NCBI GenBank assembly: GCA_944368975.1
Contig: CALVXI010000004.1
Location: 62,001 to 126,000, forward strand
Direction: 5' to 3'
Length of the DNA: 64,000 nucleotides
Source: an uncultured Bacilli bacterium
GTDB lineage: Bacteria; Bacillota_I; Bacilli_A; RFN20; CAG-826
The notes under the pieces were generated by a model, which had not been told where the DNA came from, made no database searches, and worked only from the letters and a program-made list of their open reading frames with translations. The translations under genes and the position numbers were made by a program. Shown piece after piece: positions 58,150 through 64,000 of the stretch (the first letter of the stretch is position 1; every line of letters starts with the position of its first letter).

Positions 58150-58760
58150 TGAAAGAGCTTAAATCCATTACAGATTTAACTTATGCTTTAAGCAAATTTC
58201 CTTCAATTGGTAATAAAACCGCAGAAAGAATGTCTTATGCTCTTTTAGATATGAAAAAAGAGGATATTGATGACTTAATAAAAGCAATTGAAGATGTGAC
58301 AAGTAAAATTCATAATTGTCCAATTTGTGGGATTCTTACTGAAGATGAAATTTGTCCTATTTGTGCTAGTAAAACACGTGATCATTCTATTTGTATAGTT
58401 GTTAGTTATCCTAAAGACGTACTTTCTTTTGAAGAAATAAATAATTTTAATGGAATATATCATTGTTTAATGGGCGAATTATCCTCATATCATGGGGTAA
58501 ACCCTGATGATTTAAAGATTAATGAATTAATCGAACGAATTAAAAAAGAAGGTATAAAAGAAATTGTTATTGCAACAAATCCTAGCATCGAAGGAGAAAC
58601 AACTGCTTTATATCTTTCAGAAGTATTAAAAGATATGAATATTACAATAAGTCGAATTGGTTTTGGATTACCTATTGGAGGTCAACTCGATTATGCAGAT
58701 AGTCTAACACTTAAAAGATCTTTCGAAAATCGTACAAGATTTAAAAAGGAGGAAAACTAA
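58149..58760 (+). CDS. recR: Recombination protein RecR
   Basis: 203 residues: helix-hairpin-helix ALSKFPSIGNKTAERM, a four-Cys zinc finger (CPIC...CPIC), a Toprim domain with ICIVVSYPKDVLSFEEI and a Walker-like C-terminus FGLPIGGQLDYADSLTL. It acts in RecFOR gap repair. Stop and start overlaps of 1 nt with both neighbours make this fully coupled. Confidence 0.96.
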   Translation: MKELKSITDLTYALSKFPSIGNKTAERMSYALLDMKKEDIDDLIKAIEDVTSKIHNCPICGILTEDEICPICASKTRDHSICIVVSYPKDVLSFEEINNFNGIYHCLMGELSSYHGVNPDDLKINELIERIKKEGIKEIVIATNPSIEGETTALYLSEVLKDMNITISRIGFGLPIGGQLDYADSLTLKRSFENRTRFKKEEN

Positions 58761-59386
58761 TGTTTATTACAGCTGAAGGTGTCGAAGGTTGTGGAAAAAC
58801 AACAATATTAAAAATGGTTTATGAAAAATTAGTTAATGATGGCTATAACTGTTTATTAACTAGGGAACCAGGTGGTGTAAAAATTAGCGAACAAATTCGA
58901 CAAATTATATTAAATAAAGAAAATACCGAGTTAGATGATCGTAGTGAAGCTCTTCTTTTTGCAGCTAGTAGGCGTCAGCTTCTTGTTCAAAAAATTTATC
59001 CTGCTTTAAAAGAAAACAAAATTGTTTTATGTGACCGTTATGTTGATAGTTCATTAGCTTATCAAGGTGGTGGAAAGAAATTGGGTGTTCAAAATGTATT
59101 AAATATTAATTTATTTGCGACTGATCATACTTTACCTGATTTAACCTTATTATTTGATATTGATCCTCGACTTGGACTTGAAAGAATTAACGACAATAAA
59201 AATAGAGAAGTTAATCGTCTTGATTTAGAAAAAATTGATTTTTATAATCGCGTTAGAGAAACTTTTTTAGATTTAGCAAAAAAATATACTGAACGTTATG
59301 TAATTATAGATGCTTCAAAAAATATTGAAGAAGTATTTAATAATACTTACAAAATTGTAAAAGATAGAATTGATGGAAATCGTTGA
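58760..59386 (+). CDS. tmk: Thymidylate kinase
   Basis: 208 residues. P-loop GVEGCGKTTILKM, LTREPGGVKISEQIR, and DRYVDSSLAYQGGGKKLG of the lid/base region. It converts dTMP to dTDP. It starts right at the recR stop with AAAGGAGG upstream. No thymidylate synthase of the usual kinds is in the window except the diverged ThyX-like protein at 42523. Confidence 0.96.
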   Translation: MFITAEGVEGCGKTTILKMVYEKLVNDGYNCLLTREPGGVKISEQIRQIILNKENTELDDRSEALLFAASRRQLLVQKIYPALKENKIVLCDRYVDSSLAYQGGGKKLGVQNVLNINLFATDHTLPDLTLLFDIDPRLGLERINDNKNREVNRLDLEKIDFYNRVRETFLDLAKKYTERYVIIDASKNIEEVFNNTYKIVKDRIDGNR

Positions 59387-60347
59387 ATATTTAGAAAAAA
59401 ACCAGCAAATCCCATTTCAAATTTTTAAAAACGCTCTTCTTAAAAAGAAATTTTTTCATGCTTATTTATTAAGTGGAACTACTGGTACACCATTATTAGA
59501 TATAGCAAAATTTTTAGCTAAATCGATGCTTTGTCAAAATGGAAATCCGTTTTGCTGTAACAAGTGTAATATTTGTAAAAGAGTAGATTCTAATCATTAT
59601 GGCGATTTAGAAATAATTGATGGTTCTAAAGGAAGCATTTTAAAAGAAGAAATTACTAATTTAATTGAAACATTCTCTTTAACTTCCACTGAAAAACAAG
59701 GATACAAAATATATATAATTAACTTAATTGAAAATATGAATGTTGAATCTACTAATGCTTTATTAAAATTTCTTGAGGAACCACCTGAAAATACATATGC
59801 AATTTTAACAACTTTAAATAAATTTCGCATATTGCCTACAATTTTATCTCGTTGTGAGATTATAAATTTTTCATTATTAAATCAAAAAAAATTAATAGAA
59901 GATTCTTTAAAAGAAAAAGTTCCTCTTGATGATGCTGAACTTTTGTCTTTTTTCTATAATGACCCTCAATATATTAAAGATATTTCAATTAGTGAAGAAT
60001 ATAAAGAAAGTAAAGAAGATTTACTTCTTCTATTAAATAATGCTTCAAATAAAAAAGAGATTCGTTTCATTACAGAATCTCAAATTATTCCTAAATTAAA
60101 AAAGAAAGAAGAAATACGTTATTTTTTAGATAATATGGTCATTTTCTTTAAAGAATCATTAAAATTTAAAGTTAATAAAAATACAATTTTAACAAGTTAT
60201 GTTAATATATTAAAAGACATTATTAAGAATGTTTCAAACTTAGATAGTGTGATTCTTTCTTTAATGAATGCTCGAAATGAATTAAATTACAATGTTAATG
60301 TTTCGCTACTTTTACTTGAAACTTTAACATCTATATTTGAGGTATAA
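59373..60347 (+). CDS. holB: DNA polymerase III delta-prime subunit
   Basis: 324 residues from the ATG at 59373, 14 nt inside tmk. Related to DnaX: KFFHAYLLSGTTGTPLLDIAKFL is the P-loop position without a good Walker A (as in delta-prime), CNKCNICK supplies the zinc site, and NALLKFLEEPPENTYAILTT is the sensor region. Clamp-loader stator. A variant dispersed-motif copy lies at its 5' end (59395-59423, encoding EKNQQIPFQIFK). Confidence 0.92.
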   Translation: MEIVEYLEKNQQIPFQIFKNALLKKKFFHAYLLSGTTGTPLLDIAKFLAKSMLCQNGNPFCCNKCNICKRVDSNHYGDLEIIDGSKGSILKEEITNLIETFSLTSTEKQGYKIYIINLIENMNVESTNALLKFLEEPPENTYAILTTLNKFRILPTILSRCEIINFSLLNQKKLIEDSLKEKVPLDDAELLSFFYNDPQYIKDISISEEYKESKEDLLLLLNNASNKKEIRFITESQIIPKLKKKEEIRYFLDNMVIFFKESLKFKVNKNTILTSYVNILKDIIKNVSNLDSVILSLMNARNELNYNVNVSLLLLETLTSIFEV

Positions 60348-60351
60348 CATT

Positions 60352-61176
60352 ATGAATGATTATTATATTGTTGTAAGTTTTTTAAATAATCCTAAAGGCT
60401 ATTATTTCTCCGTTGATAATCCTTCTCTTAAGATTGGTGATAAAGTAATCGTTGAAACAGCTATCGGTAAAGAAGTAGGAATAATCAAAGAAGATCCAAA
60501 GCCAATTAATGAGTTAAATTTCGATAAAGAAATTAAGCCTATATTAAGAAAAGCTATTAAAAATGATTTAAAACTTGAAGAAGAAAATAAAAAATTAGCT
60601 ATTAGTGCTGGAAATATTTTTGTTCAAGAAGTTAGTAATCTTAAACTTGATATGCGTTTAATATCTACAGAATATACTTTAGATCGAGCAAAAATACTTT
60701 TTACTTATGCAAGCGAAGAACGAATTGATTTTAGAGATTTATTAAAAGTTTTAGCTGCAAAATTACATTGTAGAATAGAATTAAAACAAATTTCTTCACG
60801 TGAAAGAGCTTCTTTAATTGGAGGAATTGGAGTTTGTGGACTTCCTTTATGTTGCACTTTCTTCACTTCTTCTGAAGGAGTAAGTTTAAATCGAGCAAAA
60901 AATCAAATGTTAGCGATTAATATTCCTAAATTAAGTGGGCAATGTGGAAAACTAATGTGTTGCTTGAAATATGAAGATGACCAATACACACAAATAAAAA
61001 AAGAATTTCCACAATTGAATTCTTTTGTTACATACGAAAACGAAAAATATAAAGTTACTGGATATAATATTTTTACAAAGATAGTAAAACTTGAAAATGA
61101 AGAAACTGTTGAATTTGTTCCTTTAAAACAAATAAAGTTTCAAAAGAATATAGAGCGTAAAAATGACTCTAAATAA
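60352..61176 (+). CDS. ricT: RicT/YaaT (PSP1-domain) subunit of the RNA-processing regulator
   Basis: 274 residues from the ATG at 60352, chosen because GAGG precedes it. PSP1 domain with GYYFSVDNPSLKIGDKVIVET near the N-terminus and two Cys-rich strings, CGLPLCCTFF and GQCGKLMCCLKYE, that in the Bacillus complex bind Fe-S clusters. With YlbF (29199) and YmcA it promotes RNase Y-dependent mRNA processing. It lies in the dnaX operon; the yabA gene that separates ricT and rsmI in Bacillus is missing. Confidence 0.95.
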   Translation: MNDYYIVVSFLNNPKGYYFSVDNPSLKIGDKVIVETAIGKEVGIIKEDPKPINELNFDKEIKPILRKAIKNDLKLEEENKKLAISAGNIFVQEVSNLKLDMRLISTEYTLDRAKILFTYASEERIDFRDLLKVLAAKLHCRIELKQISSRERASLIGGIGVCGLPLCCTFFTSSEGVSLNRAKNQMLAINIPKLSGQCGKLMCCLKYEDDQYTQIKKEFPQLNSFVTYENEKYKVTGYNIFTKIVKLENEETVEFVPLKQIKFQKNIERKNDSK

Positions 61177-61972
61177 AGGCACATTATATTTAGTTCCTAC
61201 ACCAATAGGTAATATTGAAGATATTTCAGAACGAGCAAAAAAGGTTTTGTCTTCAGTTGATTATATTGCGTGTGAGGATACAAGGGTAACTTCAAAGCTT
61301 TTATCTTTATTAAATATAAAGAATAAAACTTTTTCCTGCCATGAACATAATGAAATAATGGCTTCAAAGAAAATTATCGAAGATTTAAAGATGGGTTTAA
61401 ATATTGCTTATTCAAGTGACGCTGGTAGCCCATGCATAAGTGATCCAGGAGAAATTTTAGTCAAAAAAGCAATTGAAAATAATATTAAAATTGTTCCTCT
61501 TCCTGGCCCTAATGCAGGTTTAACCGCTTTAATTGCAAGTGGACTAGATATTTCACATTTTTATTTTTATGGCTTTTTAGATTCTAAAATTTCAAAAAAA
61601 GAGGCGGAAATTGCAGGGTTTTTAAAAATTAATGTACCAATTATAATTTATGAATCGCCACATAGAGTAAGTGAAACATTAAAATCACTATTTAAAATAT
61701 TAGGGAATAGAAAAATTATAATAGCTCGTGAATTAACAAAATTTTATGAAGAATTTATTTATACGACTTTAGAAGAAATTTTAAAAAATGAAATCAAGCT
61801 AATAGGAGAAATTGTTATTATTATTGAAGGAAATTCATTAAAAGAGGATATTGATTTAGATTCAAAAATTACAAAATTAAAAGAATTAAAATATTCAAAT
61901 AGAGATATAGTTAACATTATTAACAGTCTTTATGATGCAAATAAAAATGAAATTAAAAAGAAGCTTATTTAA
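61163..61972 (+). CDS. rsmI: 16S rRNA (cytidine-1402-2'-O)-methyltransferase
   Basis: 269 residues. Tetrapyrrole-methylase fold: LYLVPTPIGNIEDISERA, CEDTRVT, AYSSDAGSPCISDPGEIL and PLPGPNAGLTALIASGL. It modifies C1402 of the 16S decoding centre. It overlaps ricT by 14 nt and is last in the dnaX operon, converging with the PII-like gene. Confidence 0.95.
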   Translation: MTLNKGTLYLVPTPIGNIEDISERAKKVLSSVDYIACEDTRVTSKLLSLLNIKNKTFSCHEHNEIMASKKIIEDLKMGLNIAYSSDAGSPCISDPGEILVKKAIENNIKIVPLPGPNAGLTALIASGLDISHFYFYGFLDSKISKKEAEIAGFLKINVPIIIYESPHRVSETLKSLFKILGNRKIIIARELTKFYEEFIYTTLEEILKNEIKLIGEIVIIIEGNSLKEDIDLDSKITKLKELKYSNRDIVNIINSLYDANKNEIKKKLI

Positions 61973-62323
61973 TTAATTTTCTTCAATATTTTCTTTTGTT
62001 AAATCTATAGCACTTAAGCCAATAACATTATCGATTTTTTGACTAAATACAATACCATGACCAGGAGTCTCTAATCCTGCTGCTTTATATATACTTTCCA
62101 TTACTTTTTCAGTTATATCGTCATTAACGATAATTAAAACCATTTCTTTTTCACTTTGAATAGGAATACCATAAAATTTTTCTAATTCAATATTACCTGT
62201 TCCTCTTGCTCTAAGTGTTGTGCCACCTCTAGCTCCAGCATTTCTAGCTCCTTCCATAACTAAATCGGTATTTCCACTATTAACTATTGCAATAACTAAA
62301 CTATATTCGACTTTTGCATCCAT
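61973..62323 (-). CDS. PII-like protein, GlnB superfamily (second in DUF1538 cassette)
   Basis: 116 residues. The GlnB-type fold is clear: YSLVIAIVNSGNTDLVMEGARNAGARGGTTLRARGTG, EKEMVLIIVNDDITEKVMESI and PGHGIVFSQKIDNVIGLS. The T-loop between strands 2 and 3 is short, without the uridylylated Tyr context of GlnB. It is probably a nucleotide- or metabolite-sensing trimer that acts on the adjacent DUF1538 membrane protein. It starts 2 nt after the other PII-like gene. Confidence 0.82.
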   Translation of the reverse strand: MDAKVEYSLVIAIVNSGNTDLVMEGARNAGARGGTTLRARGTGNIELEKFYGIPIQSEKEMVLIIVNDDITEKVMESIYKAAGLETPGHGIVFSQKIDNVIGLSAIDLTKENIEEN

Positions 62324-62325
62324 AA

Positions 62326-62778
62326 TTATTTACCATCCTTTTTAATATTAATTTTTGTATCAGTTAAAAATCTATAAATTAAAACTCCAATTATTGAATT
62401 AACTCCTAAAGTAAATGCGACTCCATTTGAATTACGACTTATTGAAAATCTTTCGTTTATCATTTTATAAATTTCGCTTAATAAACTTTCTTTAACTAAA
62501 ACAAATAAAACATCTTTAATAGGTTCTCCAATACCTAATAAATCATAGACCTCTCTAGTTGCCGTTCCTTGACCATGACAAGAAAATATACTTGAAACAT
62601 TAAATTCATTTATTAACTTTTTAATAAAGAATTCTCCTTGGCCGTGATTAACAATAATAATTAAAAATTTTAAAGGCTCAACTTTGTAAGTATCTTCATA
62701 TTTCTTAATCGCCTCTATTCGATTTTTATTTTTTTCTTTTATTCTTTTATTTCTTTGAATTAATTTTTTATTTTTCAT
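62326..62778 (-). CDS. PII-like protein with a basic N-terminal extension (first in DUF1538 cassette)
   Basis: 150 residues. A Lys/Arg-rich extension (about 1-34) precedes a PII-like core: LKFLIIIVNHGQGEFFIKKL, CHGQGTATREVYDLLGIGEPIKDVLFVLV, GVAFTLGVNSIIGV. The GxGTA...LLGIGEPxKD loop differs from the second PII-like protein, so the two probably bind different effectors. AGGTGAT precedes the ATG. It lies 8 nt after the DUF1538 gene. Confidence 0.75.
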   Translation of the reverse strand: MKNKKLIQRNKRIKEKNKNRIEAIKKYEDTYKVEPLKFLIIIVNHGQGEFFIKKLINEFNVSSIFSCHGQGTATREVYDLLGIGEPIKDVLFVLVKESLLSEIYKMINERFSISRNSNGVAFTLGVNSIIGVLIYRFLTDTKINIKKDGK

Positions 62779-62786
62779 AAGATCAC

Positions 62787-64000
62787 CTAAAAATGAATAA
62801 TTTGACCATCATTTGATTCTTTAAGAGAAGTCTTAATAACTCTATTAAGTCTCTTTTCTTTAATTAATCCAATCAAGCCTAATATTTCTATCAAAATTGT
62901 TGGGGTAATTTGAATAAGTCCTAATACTCCAAAACCACTTCCATCACTACTATTTCCACTCGCATAAATTCCCATAACTAATGGTAAAACAAAGCAGCTT
63001 GACATAGGTCCACTAGCCACTCCACCACTATCAAAGCCAATTGCAACATAAATATCAGGCACGAATAGAGCTAATAATAACGCTAATCCATAAAGAGGAA
63101 CATAATAATACATAATAGGAAAATTATTTCCCCAAATAGCTCTAACTAAAGCAAGTACGATAGCTAAACTTACTGCGATAGCTAATGCAATATAAATATT
63201 TTTTCTTTTAATCGCCCCACCGCTAACATCTTCGACTTGTTTAGATAATACACCGATTCCAGGTTCAACTAATACAATACAAGTTCCTATTACTAAACCT
63301 ATTATTATAAATAAGTAAGCATATTGATAACCACCATCCATAATTCCTAACCCAAGGCTATAACCTATTGGGATCAAGCCAATGTTAGCTGCAATTAAGA
63401 AAATCGTAATGCCAACATAAGTAATAATAAAACCGATATAAATTTGAACTAATTCTTTTATTTTAATTCTAATAAAAATAAGTTCGTATATTGTAAAGAA
63501 TATAGCAATTGGTGCAATTGCAATTAATGACTCTAAACAAGTACTTCCTAAAACCTCTATAAATTCTGGTGTAACATCAATTTCGTTTCTAATATTTTCA
63601 AAAATACCACTATTTTGTAATGGTAAAAATAAAATCATTACAAAAATAATTGGTCCAATCGAACAAAAGCCAGTTACACCAAATGAATCGTTTGCTGAAT
63701 TTTTACCACCTCTAACAGTAGCAATACTTGCTCCAAACGTTAATAAAAATGGAACTGAAATAGGTCCTGCTGTAACGCCGCTTGCATCGAAACTTATCTC
63801 AAAAATTGCATTCCCATTTGAACCAAATAAACAAGCTAATGCAAAAATTACTAAGTGGAAAAATATTATCCAAAGCTTAATTGATTTTTGAAAAATAATT
63901 CTTAATAATCCAAATGAAATAAATACACCAACACCTACGCCAACTACAATCTTAAAAATCCATGAATTAAAATGTTCCCCAACTAAATCACTTAAAACTG
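62787..64000 (-). CDS. DUF1538 membrane protein, two repeats, 5' end beyond the window
   Basis: At least 403 residues, open to the window edge; an internal ATG at 63638 is not the real start. About ten or more membrane segments in two homologous halves. Each half has a signature loop: FDASGVTAGPISVPFLLTFG...NDSFGVTGFCSIGP in the first, FDSGGVASGPMSSCFVLPLV...GSGFGVLGLIQITP in the second. The family's transport function is not established. Two PII-like genes follow within 8 and 2 nt, which suggests PII-type control of a transporter. Confidence 0.82.
   Translation of the reverse strand, partial: VLSDLVGEHFNSWIFKIVVGVGVGVFISFGLLRIIFQKSIKLWIIFFHLVIFALACLFGSNGNAIFEISFDASGVTAGPISVPFLLTFGASIATVRGGKNSANDSFGVTGFCSIGPIIFVMILFLPLQNSGIFENIRNEIDVTPEFIEVLGSTCLESLIAIAPIAIFFTIYELIFIRIKIKELVQIYIGFIITYVGITIFLIAANIGLIPIGYSLGLGIMDGGYQYAYLFIIIGLVIGTCIVLVEPGIGVLSKQVEDVSGGAIKRKNIYIALAIAVSLAIVLALVRAIWGNNFPIMYYYVPLYGLALLLALFVPDIYVAIGFDSGGVASGPMSSCFVLPLVMGIYASGNSSDGSGFGVLGLIQITPTILIEILGLIGLIKEKRLNRVIKTSLKESNDGQIIHF

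Overview
This window looks like a chromosome segment from a low-GC Gram-positive bacterium (roughly 30% GC by eye outside the rRNA genes). I favour an uncultured, small-genome Bacilli/Erysipelotrichia/RF39-like ('Mollicutes-related') lineage. The reasons are Bacillus-type gene neighbourhoods (gls24-fakA, ylbF-rsmD-coaD, secA-prfB, prfA-prmC-tsaC, comFA-comFC, dnaX-ybaB-recR-tmk-holB-ricT-rsmI), RNase J, Spx and very A/T-rich spacers. Tryptophan is TGG, TGA is a stop, and RF2 is present with its programmed frameshift, so the code is standard (not the Mycoplasma code). I see no phage, insertion sequence, transposase or CRISPR array.

Layout. 1-1768: fakA (cut by the window edge), gls24 and a DUF3737 gene, all on the minus strand. 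1801-6823: a complete minus-strand rRNA operon (16S-23S-5S, no spacer tRNAs) with a recognisable promoter and RNase III-type processing stems. 7022-13088: enolase, RimO, MalQ, and TypA on the opposite strand. 13124-23247: a minus-strand block with a degenerate galactokinase-like protein, an FtsX/LolD-type ABC exporter, cardiolipin synthase, a HAD phosphatase, a zinc-ribbon protein, an Xaa-Pro peptidase, Mrp and YigZ. 23286-25732: CPBP protease, TraX-like protein, thioredoxin, tRNA-Gly and tRNA-Ser. 25761-33920: YitT, a membrane-anchored thioredoxin-like protein, CoaD/RsmD/YlbF, deformylase, RNase J, Maf, NAD kinase and a CYTH protein. 33942-43906: Spx with an extra Cys-rich tail, iron-type alcohol dehydrogenase, a GNAT-like protein, macro-domain protein, PsuG, DegV/FakB, a Cof-type HAD, YolD-like and HdeD-like proteins, then FolD followed by a ThyX-like protein. 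44005-55940: minus-strand housekeeping genes (SecG, UvrB, YitT, RF2, SecA, ComFC/ComFA, RpiB, TsaC-type synthase, PrmC, RF1). 56046-61972: the dnaX-to-rsmI replication operon. 61973-64000: two tandem PII-like proteins next to a DUF1538 membrane protein (cut by the edge).

How the genes connect. FakA (edge) and DegV/FakB form the fatty-acid kinase pair. YlbF/RicF and RicT are two subunits of the complex that steers mRNA processing, and RNase J lies in the same window. FolD makes the cofactor that a ThyX-type enzyme would use. CoaD, NAD kinase, Tmk and Maf cover nucleotide and cofactor metabolism.

Most notable observations: (i) a dispersed motif of about 28 bp (core AAAACCTTGC) in about 12 copies, always on the sense strand, inside unrelated genes and between genes; (ii) nine genes whose ATG lies 6-7 nt after a -10 hexamer with no ribosome-binding site, indicating widespread leaderless mRNAs; (iii) the DUF1538 plus two PII-like proteins cassette; (iv) diverged homologues (galactokinase-like without ATP motifs, ThyX-like without the classic motif); (v) a terminator-like hairpin overlapping the comFA start codon.
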